In this document: one piece after another, positions 1-8,204 of the stretch
How positions within the stretch are numbered: the stretch's first letter is position 1
Layout: every line of letters starts with the position of its first letter
Assembly (NCBI GenBank): GCA_029260235.1
Contig: JAJDDP010000185.1
Span: 1 to 39,185, forward strand
Reading direction: 5' to 3'
DNA length: 39,185 bases
Origin: Phycisphaerae bacterium
GTDB taxonomy: Bacteria > Planctomycetota > Phycisphaerae > UBA1845
Program-made: the position numbers and the translations under genes
Notes under the pieces: generated by a model
Databases searched by the model: none
What the model was told of the DNA's origin: nothing
The model's input: only the letters and a program-made list of their open reading frames with translations

Positions 1-2
1 CG

Positions 3-440
3 GGGGTAACCTCCGGCGTAGATCTGTACGCTCTCAACGCCAACAGCCGGGTCGATCCGGGCACGGGCCGTCCCAACTATGAGGCTCCCGGTCAGCCGAT
101 CCGGAACGGCGACGGGGCCAACCTAGCCCTGGATTTGCTCGGGCTGGTCGCGGTGCCCGGGTCTTCGATCAACTCATCTCAAAACCTAAGTGTACCCGAG
201 CCGGGTTCGGCGGCTATTTGGTGTGTCCTCGGCTGGATCGCCTGGGGACGCCGCCATCGTGGGGCTCAAACGAGTGCCTGTAGAAAACTGGTCTTGGATG
301 GTGCCCTGCGATCTCGACGGGTGCGGAGTGGCTCATCTGAAACCGTTCCCCGCACCTCGCCGGGAAACGATGGGCAGCCACGATCAAATGACCGTAGACT
401 GAGCAGCCGACGAAATACGATGAGGCAACCGGTTGCATGA
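3..440 (+). CDS. C-terminal part of a PEP-CTERM sorted surface protein (partial)
   Basis: The frame is open from the window edge, so the N-terminus is missing. It reads GVTSGVDLYALNANSRVDPG, an acidic NGDGANLALDLLGL stretch, and then VPEPGS followed by a hydrophobic segment (AAIWCVLGWIAW) and a GRRHR basic cluster. This is the three-part PEP-CTERM signal: a PEP motif, a transmembrane helix and an arginine-rich end. In known systems an exosortase recognises it and anchors or releases the protein at the cell envelope. Normally the protein ends within a few residues of the arginines. Here the frame continues for about 55 more residues of low-complexity Arg/Ser-rich sequence, which suggests a frameshift or lost stop near the 3' end. 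The function of the missing N-terminal part cannot be judged. Confidence 0.6.
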   Translation, partial: GVTSGVDLYALNANSRVDPGTGRPNYEAPGQPIRNGDGANLALDLLGLVAVPGSSINSSQNLSVPEPGSAAIWCVLGWIAWGRRHRGAQTSACRKLVLDGALRSRRVRSGSSETVPRTSPGNDGQPRSNDRRLSSRRNTMRQPVA

Positions 441-492
441 GGGGGTTCCCCCGCCGACTGAGGCACCCCCACCTACTCTCGCCACATAACAA

Positions 493-523
493 GCCCCCGA
501 GGGTCGAACCACCCTTCGGGGGC
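493..523. terminator. Inverted repeat, probable bidirectional terminator
   Basis: GCCCCCGAGGGT (493-504) pairs with ACCCTTCGGGGGC (511-523) around a short loop. It sits between the ends of two convergent genes. The T-rich tract is weak on both sides, so the call rests mainly on stem stability and position. Confidence 0.5.
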
Positions 524-561
524 AACTGCAATCACATTGCTACATCTTTGAAAGCGGAATT

Positions 562-3411
562 TTACTGCCGCTCGACCCAGTAGTTAATGACCTCGAATTG
601 TTGCTTGCTTGGATCACCGTAGTTGTAGATGTATGTGAACAATCCAAAGTTGAAAACATTCTCCGAGAAGTTGTCAGCGTCGATGCTGCCAACTGTGCCG
701 CGATAGATGGTCGACGAGCTGGTGCCCCAGGAAATGCCCGCTCCAACGCTTCCGCCGATGGTCGTCCCGACCGTCGCGCCTCCGGCGGAAACGGACACTT
801 CCGATTCATATGCGATCTCCGCTCCGGCTCGATAGCTCGTACTCTCCGAAAAGCGAATCTCCGTGGATGTTTGACCACCGCCCTGCCCCACCGTCGCGGG
901 TCGGCTAGTCTTGAGGCCATTACCGAGAAGGCGCTCCGCGATCGGCCCAAGCGCTTGGCCGGCTGCGTCGACGAGTTCACCCAGCGGTCCAAGATGCCCA
1001 AGCCCGCCGGTGTCGATTAGCGCATCGGCGTCTGCTTCGGTGGGATAGGAATCGAGATCGCCCCCGGTGTGCAGGAAAACGTTGCTGCCGACTGTGAAGC
1101 TGCCATCGGCCACACTTTGGTTGTAGAACTCGCGCTCGACCTGCAGCGTAATCGGGCTTCTCGGAAGATTGATCACAACGGTATCGCCCACAAGGTCTGG
1201 ATCGGGATGCGAGACGATCTCGTACGTATACTGGTCCAGCGGGATCGTCGTGAAGATCACGGTATCTTCCACCGGACCCGTTACGTATTCGATCGTTTCC
1301 TCCAAATCGTAGGCTCGAGCTGCCGTAAAGGACGCCGAAGCCGTGAGGCGTGACGAAGCGCCAGCGCCGATGCCGAAGAAGGGATCTTTCGCTTCAAAAC
1401 TGACAAATGTGCTGGCGCTGACCGTCACGGTGCCATCCACGCCGCCTGTCTGGCCCTCGGCTTGGCCAAAGGCGGTCACGCAGGCATCGGTATTCTGACC
1501 GATCCCTTCGGCACACGGGGCAGCCGCCAGAGCCGCGATCAGGATCGGTTCGGTGAAGACGAAGCGATACTCGCTGTCGGAGTATTTGAGCGCCAGGCCA
1601 TCCTTGTCCACGTCGCATGGCACGATGATGGGGAACACTCGGGTTTGACCATTGTAGGTCTGCGTGTCGAGCCTGATGGCTTCGGACCATTGAGCCGTCT
1701 CGCGGGCAGGCCCGATCAATCCCCACACATGGATTTCGTGCGTCCACTGCATGAAAATGATCAGGTTTTCGCGACCATCGCCGGTGACGTCTCCCGTGAC
1801 CATGCTCGACGTCGCATTGGACACCGTACCGCCGACGGTTGAGTTCGAGGGCAAGAACTCTGCATAAGGTAGGTTGAAGACACCGTCTTCGTTGTCCGCT
1901 TCGGTCCAGGGCTGCCCCTCAGCAAAATCTTCGAAGATGTGGCGGTTGGCCTGAATTTCATCGACGCCGTCGCCGTCCAGATCAAACGTGTTGACGTGGA
2001 CTTTTCGGACCCGAATTTGATGTGAATTCGAATTACACCCGGTACCTGGCTCGACGTAGGTGTCGTCGATATATCGTGCCCCCATTGAACGAAGAGCGTT
2101 GAATTCCGATTCGGCGTCGTCTAGCGCGACGTAGATGTGTCCGTAGGAAGCACAGCCGTCATTATGAAACTCGGTGAGACCGGCGAGGATGATCTCGTCC
2201 CGGCCGTCGGCGTCGATATCGCCCAGCGCAACGTCGGCGACAACCGCCACGTGGGCACCACCATCCACGCCGATGACCAACTCATCTGACACGAGCTCTT
2301 GGAAGAAATTTGCTTCGTCGTCGATAATCCAGTAACGCGCCGTACCGCCGTTTGCGATGCTATCAAATTCGTTAATCACCACGACGGTCTCCTCTGCGTT
2401 GTCGTGATCAACGTTTCCGCCAGCCAACTCGATGGAAATCCGACTTCCCTCGATGCGCTGGGCGAAGGACTGGGTTTCTCGATCCAGCACGAATAAGTCG
2501 TTGTTACTATCGGCGGTCACAAGAAGAAGATCGCACCGAGTCGGCGTGCTGACACCGATGGCTAGGTCGGTATACCGATCACCATTGAAGTTGATGGCGG
2601 CGACCGAGACGCCCACTGCGTCCTGCTCGAATGCGATCAGCGTGACTGAGGCGGCTGACTCACCCTCGGCCGATTGATCGTCGAGGATCTCTATGTAGAT
2701 CTCCCCAATGCGGGCGGGCGATGCCGGATCGGTGTAGACGATGATGATTTCGTCGAGCCCGTCGCCGTCAATATCACCAGCGGCGGCGGCGCGGGTTGAT
2801 AAGGAACCCGCCCCACCGTTGAGGCCGGGATGAGAGCTAGACGAATCGGATTCCCAGATCTGGCCAGGCTCGAGTGCGTCGGTAACCGCTAGCCCTACTA
2901 TCCCGGTATCGTCGTCAGCCAGCTCGACGAAAGCCGCCCGGTTGTCTAGGGTGTCGAACGTACCGGCGGGCGTCTCAACTGAGAGCTGTAATCCGACTAG
3001 AAATAGCTCGTCGGTTTGTGCGATAGTGGACGAAGAGCCTAATGGGCTGAAGCCTGCATCAACTTCTTCCTGTTTGTCATCAACTCTTGAGCTTACGCGC
3101 GTATCGACGCCGAGCATGTTCAGTGAATTCTCGATATCTTGGCCATCGGTAGAATCACCTTCGCCGTTGATGTCATCCCCGGTTGATCCATCGCTATCGC
3201 CACCAACATCTCCGCCTGGCCCATTTCTCCCATTGGAGTCGTCATCGGTGAGGCCGTTTGATCCGCTATTGCCCGACGTCCCACCGCCGCCAGTCGCCGC
3301 AGTGCCACAAGCTCCTGCGAGACCCATGCTGATCGCCAGCAGCATGGCGGCAAGCGCCATTGGCGACCCACTCCTTGACAACAATTTCATTAGCTTCGTT
3401 TGACGTTGCAT
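562..3411 (-). CDS. FG-GAP/VCBS-repeat lipoprotein with beta-rich C-terminal domain
   Basis: A 949-aa exported protein. The N-terminus has a basic patch, a hydrophobic helix (about residues 18-34) and a LAGAC lipobox-like site; Ala at -3 is a weaker match than Leu. A 60-residue Gly/Ser/Asp linker follows. The middle (about 200-560) carries at least five FG-GAP/VCBS-type calcium-binding repeats such as GDIDGDGLDEIIIVY, ALGDIDADGRDEIIL and DLDGDGVDEI, which usually build a surface beta-propeller. The last 300 residues contain no such repeat. They are rich in alternating Ser/Thr/Gly strands (STYRAGAEIAYESEVSVSAG-like) and end in an aromatic FTYIYNYG segment. That part could be an adhesion or assembly domain, and its alternating pattern also resembles beta-hairpin regions of pore-forming proteins; this is only a resemblance. 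The start ATG is preceded by AGGAAGG. The gene stands alone, divergent from the sigma factor gene. Confidence 0.85.
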   Translation of the reverse strand: MQRQTKLMKLLSRSGSPMALAAMLLAISMGLAGACGTAATGGGGTSGNSGSNGLTDDDSNGRNGPGGDVGGDSDGSTGDDINGEGDSTDGQDIENSLNMLGVDTRVSSRVDDKQEEVDAGFSPLGSSSTIAQTDELFLVGLQLSVETPAGTFDTLDNRAAFVELADDDTGIVGLAVTDALEPGQIWESDSSSSHPGLNGGAGSLSTRAAAAGDIDGDGLDEIIIVYTDPASPARIGEIYIEILDDQSAEGESAASVTLIAFEQDAVGVSVAAINFNGDRYTDLAIGVSTPTRCDLLLVTADSNNDLFVLDRETQSFAQRIEGSRISIELAGGNVDHDNAEETVVVINEFDSIANGGTARYWIIDDEANFFQELVSDELVIGVDGGAHVAVVADVALGDIDADGRDEIILAGLTEFHNDGCASYGHIYVALDDAESEFNALRSMGARYIDDTYVEPGTGCNSNSHQIRVRKVHVNTFDLDGDGVDEIQANRHIFEDFAEGQPWTEADNEDGVFNLPYAEFLPSNSTVGGTVSNATSSMVTGDVTGDGRENLIIFMQWTHEIHVWGLIGPARETAQWSEAIRLDTQTYNGQTRVFPIIVPCDVDKDGLALKYSDSEYRFVFTEPILIAALAAAPCAEGIGQNTDACVTAFGQAEGQTGGVDGTVTVSASTFVSFEAKDPFFGIGAGASSRLTASASFTAARAYDLEETIEYVTGPVEDTVIFTTIPLDQYTYEIVSHPDPDLVGDTVVINLPRSPITLQVEREFYNQSVADGSFTVGSNVFLHTGGDLDSYPTEADADALIDTGGLGHLGPLGELVDAAGQALGPIAERLLGNGLKTSRPATVGQGGGQTSTEIRFSESTSYRAGAEIAYESEVSVSAGGATVGTTIGGSVGAGISWGTSSSTIYRGTVGSIDADNFSENVFNFGLFTYIYNYGDPSKQQFEVINYWVERQ

Positions 3412-3748
3412 TGATCCAACCTTCCTAGTGTTTCGAACGAGCGGCGAGGTGGCCGCAGCTGTATTTCACTGGCCCCGCCTCCGCAGACACGGCCCTCATT
3501 AGCACTCACGCAAAGGAGGTCACAAAGCCCTCACGAATTGTCATTTTTTTCAGGGACGTATCTGGCAGCGTTCGAGGCGGGTGGGGCCGGCTTGTCGGCA
3601 GGCAGCAGCGAGGATTGTCCACACTCGGCGCCTGGGCCTCTAGAGTCTATGGCGAAAATCGCCGTCCGATAGATGGACGGCAAGCCTTCGGCGAGAGCAG
3701 GTTGTAGCTGTGGTGGCGATGCGGTAGGTTGCTGCGTAGCTCGACCGG
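3412..3748. other. Divergent intergenic region
   Basis: 337 bp between the lipoprotein gene (minus) and the sigma factor gene (plus). It must contain both promoters, but I cannot pick convincing -35/-10 boxes for either. A short T7 tract lies near 3544. No RNA gene or repeat was recognised. Confidence 0.4.
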
Positions 3749-4354
3749 ATGCAGCGGGGTGCAGCGCCCATGGAAGAATTGCCTCAGCGACAGGTTACAC
3801 AGATGCTAGCGCGGGTCCGCGAGGGCGAGGATTCGGCCGTCGCCTCTCTGCTGCCGCTTGTGTATGGTGAGCTTCGAGCACTCGCGGGCGCCTATTTCCA
3901 ACGACAAGACTGTGATCACACCCTTCAGCCGACCGCTCTTGTGCACGAAGCCTACATTAAATTGGTCGGCCCCAAGGATGCGGGTTGGGAGAGCCGGGCT
4001 CACTTCTTCGCCGTGGCCGCAAAGGCGATGAGGCAGATTCTCACTGACCATGCACGCCGCAAGAAGTCAGCCAAACGGGGTGGCGCCGCGGAGCGGCAGA
4101 GGGTCGCCCTGTCCGGGATCGATACGCCGGTCAAGCCGGATGAGTTTGACCTGATCGCTTTGGAAGAGGCACTGTCCAGGCTCACCGACATCGACGAGCG
4201 TCAGTGTCGAATCGTAGAGATGCGATTTCTCACCGGCCTTACCGTGAGCGAGGTGGCCGAAGTAATGAGCCTATCGTCGGCCACGGTAGAACGGGAGTGG
4301 CGCATGGCCAAGGCTTGGCTGCGCCGGGAGTTGAGCGAGGATGCACGCACGTGA
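3749..4354 (+). CDS. ECF-type RNA polymerase sigma factor
   Basis: A 201-aa sigma-70 family protein of the ECF-like group common in Planctomycetota and Acidobacteriota (the Sig-70_X6 type). Region 2 is visible in LPLVYGELRALAGAYFQRQ and in HEAYIKLVG followed by RAHFFAVAAKAMRQILTDHARR. Region 4 is the C-terminal helix-turn-helix (VEMRFLTGLTVSEVAEVMSLS...VEREWRMAKAWLRREL) that would read the -35 element. A second in-frame ATG at 3770 (MEELPQRQ) is equally plausible as start because neither has a strong ribosome site. The stop overlaps the GTG start of the kinase gene, so the two are translationally coupled. In this family the kinase is thought to control the sigma factor or its regulon by phosphorylation; that link is inferred from context. 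Confidence 0.93.
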   Translation: MQRGAAPMEELPQRQVTQMLARVREGEDSAVASLLPLVYGELRALAGAYFQRQDCDHTLQPTALVHEAYIKLVGPKDAGWESRAHFFAVAAKAMRQILTDHARRKKSAKRGGAAERQRVALSGIDTPVKPDEFDLIALEEALSRLTDIDERQCRIVEMRFLTGLTVSEVAEVMSLSSATVEREWRMAKAWLRRELSEDART

Positions 4355-7242
4355 GCAACACGCGCCATCAACAGATCAAGGACATCTTCTTCGGAGCGAT
4401 CAACTTGAAGGCAGCGCTTCGAGGCGACTTTCTATGCGAAGCCTGCCAGGGCGACGAGGAATTGCGCCGCGAAGTTGATTCTCTCTTGCGGCATGATCTG
4501 GAAAAAGATGATGAGTTCGCTGATTCCGGGCTGGCTGGCATCCGTGTAGCCATGGATGAAGCGCTGGGATCTTCAGCAGTCGGAATGGTCAGCCCAGCCG
4601 CGGGCGAAGTGCACTCTTTGGCAATGCCCGACACAATCGGTCAATATCAAATCGTGCGCCTGGTCGGTGAGGGTGGAATGGGATTGGTGTACGAAGCGAC
4701 GCAGGAACATCCCCGAAGAACCGTTGCGTTGAAGATCATTCGTCCAGGCCTTTCCTCGGAAAAACTGCTCCGCCGATTCCGCCTGGAAGCAGAAGTACTC
4801 GGTCAACTGCAACATCCTGGCATCGCCCACATCTATGACGCCGGGACAGCCGATGTGCCCTATGCAGCTTCCGGAGCACGGAAGCTGCCTTACTTCGCCA
4901 TGGAGTTTGTACAGGGTGAGACGTTGGACGTATTTGCCAAAAATAAGGCTCTGAGCTCGCGTCAACGGCTGGCACTCATCGCCAAGACTTGCGAAGCCGT
5001 GCACCACGCGCACCAAAAGGGCGTGATTCATCGCGACCTCAAGCCGGCTAACATTCTGATCGACCGCGAGGGACAGCCAAAGGTGCTCGATTTCGGCGTC
5101 GCCCGGATGACGGATGTCGATATGCGTACGGCCACGATGCACTCCGCTGTCGGTCAACTCATGGGCACCGTGCCTTACATGAGCCCGGAACAGGTATCCG
5201 GCGATTCGTCACAGCTGGACATTCGATCTGACGTCTATGCCCTCGGGGTCATCAGCTATGAATTACTCGCTGGTAGTCTGCCGCACAACATGAGGGGGCG
5301 AACGCTGCCCGACGCCGTCCGCGCCATTCGCGACGAAGAGCCGCCACGCCTAAGTTCCATCAATCCCATGCTGCGCGGAGATGTCGAGACGATTGTCAGC
5401 AAAGCGCTGACAAAGGACAAGGAGCTGCGTTACCAATCAGCCTCTGAACTGGCTGGCGATATTCAGCGATACCTGGGTAACGAACCGATCACTGCCCGAC
5501 CGGCCAGCGCGATCTACCAACTGCGAAAGTTCGCATCTCGCAATAAGCCGGTTGTCGCCGGCGTGGTAGCAGCATTCATCGCCCTGCTGGCCGGCGTCAT
5601 TGCAAGTACGCTTCAGGCCCGAAGAGCCGGTCGCGCCGAAGAGCTGGCGCGTATCAGGCTCGAGGCAGCATTGGAGGCCACGAGCCTAGCAGAAGAGCGA
5701 GAGGAAGAGGCGCTGCGACAGACTCGGATTTCCAAAGCCGTTAACGATTTTCTCAACAAGGACTTGCTCTCCGCGGTCGACCCGACCCGCACACCTGATC
5801 GCAAGATCACTGTGCGTCAGGTACTTGATCAGGCGTCGAACGCAATTAGGGACAAGTTCCCGGATCAGCCGCTGGTGGAGGCTGCCGTTCGTTTGACACT
5901 GGGTTCTACTTATAGAAACCTCGGTGAATACAAAGAAGCGAAACCACACTTACTTCGAGGCGTAGAACTGAGAACCGAGCACTTGGGTTCGGATCACCGA
6001 GATTCGATGGACGCACGCGCTCAACTCGCTTGGCTCGTACATAAGCAGGGCGAACACAAGCAATCGGAGTCCATGCACCTCCAATTGCTGGAAGACCAAC
6101 GCCGCGTCCTCGGAGCAGATGATCCTAGCACGCTGCAAACAAGTACTAACCTGGGGGTCGTCTATTCCGACCTCGGGCGATACGACGAAGCAGAACGCAT
6201 TCAATCTGATTCGTTGGAACGACTGCGGCGAACACTTGGCACAGAATCGAGCATGACGCTTCAGTCCATGAACAACCTGGCGGTCGTCTACGTCAATCAG
6301 GATCGATTAGAAAAAGCGTCCGACATGTTCGGCGAAGTCATCGAGCTACAGCGCGAGGTTTTGGGTGAACAGAACCCGACGATGCTCAAGACGATGATGA
6401 ATCTGGCCTATATCCGGGAATATTCCGGCAAATACGCAATCTCCGAAGCACTTTACAGCGAAGTTTTGCAAGGGCAGCGGAAAGTGCTCGGCGACGAACA
6501 CCCCGATACCTTGCTGACGATGAGCAACATGGCCGTCTTGTACGAGTCGTGGCGACGCCCAGAGCAGGCTGAGCCGCTCGCCCGGGAGGTCGTGGCCACA
6601 CGGCGAAAGGTGTTGGGCGACGAACATCCTTTCACCATTACAGCCATGGGCAACCTCGCCAACATCTACAGCCTGCAAGAGCGTTTTGATGAATCAGAAG
6701 CCCTGTTCCTCGAAACGCTTGATCTGCAGATCAGGGTGGTCGGCGAAGAAGATCATGGGACACTGGCCTGCATGAACAACATCGCGTTGTTGTACCAGAA
6801 GATGGGTCGCTACGACGATGCCCGCAAATTGCAGGAGAAGACGCTGAAAATCCAAAAACAGTTTCTCGGCGAATCACATCGACACACGCTGATTTCTATG
6901 TCCAACCTCGCGCGAACGCTTCGCGATATGGGGCGATTGGAGGAGGCTGCACCGCTGTACGCCGACACTATATCAGTAGCGATGGCATCGTTGGAACCGG
7001 ACGACAGGTTCTTTGGAGGGCTCCGCCTTCATTACGGCAGATGCTTGAAACGCATGGAGCGCTTTGAAGAGGCGGAAAAAGAGATGCTGGCGGGGTTGGA
7101 CGTTGTTAGCGATACCTATGGCGAGGAGAGCGAGCGGACCTCTCTAGCGATCGGCTGGATTGTGTCGCTCTACGAAGCATGGGATCATCCTGATGAGGTG
7201 CAGCGGTGGCAAGCGAGGGCATCGGATGGTGATGGCTCGTAA
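4351..7242 (+). CDS. Transmembrane Ser/Thr protein kinase with C-terminal TPR array
   Basis: A 963-aa protein starting at GTG 4351, which overlaps the sigma factor stop (GTGA). A longer in-frame start at 4204 lies inside the sigma factor gene and is rejected. Residues about 1-90 form a helical segment. The kinase domain (about 94-370) shows the Gly loop GEGGMGLVYEA, the catalytic loop HRDLKPANILI (about 227), the Mg-binding DFG (about 247) and the activation-segment end GTVPYMSPEQ, so it should be active. A single transmembrane helix follows (about 399-418, VVAGVVAAFIALLAGVIAS). A coiled Glu/Arg-rich linker leads to roughly ten kinesin-light-chain-type tetratricopeptide repeats to the end (repeated motifs such as LGxxHPxTLxTMxNLAxxY). 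The kinase is cytoplasmic; the TPRs would lie on the other side of the membrane and probably bind protein partners. It is most likely a signalling partner of the coupled sigma factor. Confidence 0.95.
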   Translation: MSNTRHQQIKDIFFGAINLKAALRGDFLCEACQGDEELRREVDSLLRHDLEKDDEFADSGLAGIRVAMDEALGSSAVGMVSPAAGEVHSLAMPDTIGQYQIVRLVGEGGMGLVYEATQEHPRRTVALKIIRPGLSSEKLLRRFRLEAEVLGQLQHPGIAHIYDAGTADVPYAASGARKLPYFAMEFVQGETLDVFAKNKALSSRQRLALIAKTCEAVHHAHQKGVIHRDLKPANILIDREGQPKVLDFGVARMTDVDMRTATMHSAVGQLMGTVPYMSPEQVSGDSSQLDIRSDVYALGVISYELLAGSLPHNMRGRTLPDAVRAIRDEEPPRLSSINPMLRGDVETIVSKALTKDKELRYQSASELAGDIQRYLGNEPITARPASAIYQLRKFASRNKPVVAGVVAAFIALLAGVIASTLQARRAGRAEELARIRLEAALEATSLAEEREEEALRQTRISKAVNDFLNKDLLSAVDPTRTPDRKITVRQVLDQASNAIRDKFPDQPLVEAAVRLTLGSTYRNLGEYKEAKPHLLRGVELRTEHLGSDHRDSMDARAQLAWLVHKQGEHKQSESMHLQLLEDQRRVLGADDPSTLQTSTNLGVVYSDLGRYDEAERIQSDSLERLRRTLGTESSMTLQSMNNLAVVYVNQDRLEKASDMFGEVIELQREVLGEQNPTMLKTMMNLAYIREYSGKYAISEALYSEVLQGQRKVLGDEHPDTLLTMSNMAVLYESWRRPEQAEPLAREVVATRRKVLGDEHPFTITAMGNLANIYSLQERFDESEALFLETLDLQIRVVGEEDHGTLACMNNIALLYQKMGRYDDARKLQEKTLKIQKQFLGESHRHTLISMSNLARTLRDMGRLEEAAPLYADTISVAMASLEPDDRFFGGLRLHYGRCLKRMERFEEAEKEMLAGLDVVSDTYGEESERTSLAIGWIVSLYEAWDHPDEVQRWQARASDGDGS

Positions 7243-7335
7243 GAGCTTGACCGGCTGAGCTACACAAAGAGCGTCAGCGATCGAGGTCCAGCTCTGTATG
7301 AGAATCATGCCAGTGACGGCGACTCGCTTGGCAAC

Positions 7336-7725
7336 TTGAACTGCTACCTGCACACGCCCCGTGAATCCGTGGTTAAGGTAGGCTACACATCTGCCAACGC
7401 GGCCAACGAAGACGAGCAGCTTGAAGGCTGCTCCCACGGTCAACCACCGGTTGCCTCCACCTTCATCTACGACGCAGCGGGAATCCTCGTTCTTGAAGAA
7501 CGAGGATTGGGATACAGAAATGATTTTGAGAATCCGCTGGTAGAGGTTCATCATGATGACGATGGCATCCGCGACGATGGTCAGAACGTTCTAGATGAGA
7601 ATATTTTGGACGCGCAAGCTGAGGCGTTGCAGCGTTTCTACGTTCATGGCCCGACCTATATCGGCGGGCACGGTTTTGCGTACGATTTATCCGCAAGCAA
7701 GAACTATTACCTGTTTTGCCACTAG
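7336..7725 (+). pseudogene. Fragment of an RHS/YD-repeat protein
   Basis: The first third has no recognisable pattern. From about 7463 the frame reads FIYDAAGILVLEERG, then LDAQAEALQRFYVHGPTYI and LSASKNYYLFCH before a stop. This matches the usual layout of planctomycete RHS/YD proteins, where a 'QRxYVHGPxYIDE...YYYL' stretch precedes the terminal core. Both ends are missing: there is no signal peptide upstream and no RHS core or toxin tip downstream. It follows the kinase stop with no obvious ribosome site. I treat it as gene debris. The larger RHS gene at 13.5-15.2 kb shows that this family exists in the genome. Confidence 0.5.
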
Positions 7726-7799
7726 GCAGATTAGAACTGGTCATCTTGAGGAGGCCGTGGATCGCCTCCAATGCCAATTCAGCCAGCACTCAGCGATGA

Positions 7800-8204
7800 G
7801 GCTGGGTTGTCTTCGACCCCATCTGCGCCGTGTTTCTAGCGATCATGGTCTTCTATTTTGTCTGCTTTGAAGGACTGGTGGGAGCCACGCCGGGCAAGTG
7901 GCTCCTTGGGATTCGCGTCGTGCGGCTGGATCGTGGCAAGCCCGGTCTGGCCAAGAGCCTGGGACGAAACCTCCTCCGACTGTTGGGCGGTCTGCCTGCT
8001 CTGAACATCGTGGGGGTTGTGCACATCCTGCGCTCGCCCGAGAAGGCGCGATTTGGTGATCGTTGGGCAGGAACTCGCGTCGTTCACGTAGGGTCGGTTG
8101 GCGCGGGAACGAACAAATCAGCAGTCAGTGTCATTCGGCGGGTAAGGCGGCAGCGTAGTAAGCCGAGTGTCCTCGACCGGCCCGCCGGCGGTGAAGTGGT
8201 ATAG
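7800..8204 (+). pseudogene. N-terminally truncated RDD-family membrane protein
   Basis: The frame opens after a stop at 7797. It reads a hydrophobic helix (CAVFLAIMVFYFVCFEGLVG) and then the family signature GATPGKWLLGIRVVRLDRGK, a second hydrophobic segment and RFGDRWAGTRVV. These are the second half of an RDD domain; the first two transmembrane helices with the Arg-Asp-Asp motif are absent. A GTG at 7830 could start a short product, but without the first helices the fold is incomplete. The tail runs antiparallel into the 3' end of the SagB-type gene (overlap 8118-8204), so the true 3' end is doubtful. RDD proteins are small membrane proteins of poorly defined, probably transport-related, function. 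Confidence 0.55.

Noticed and set aside
598..1020. 140-aa plus-strand frame inside the FG-GAP lipoprotein gene
   Set aside because: Shadow of the minus-strand gene; no ribosome site or family pattern.
4204..4350. Upstream extension of the kinase gene
   Set aside because: Overlaps the C-terminal HTH of the sigma factor; the GTG at 4351 gives the classical GTGA coupling.
4573..5157. 194-aa minus-strand frame opposite the kinase domain
   Set aside because: Lies over conserved kinase motifs on the other strand and has no own signature.
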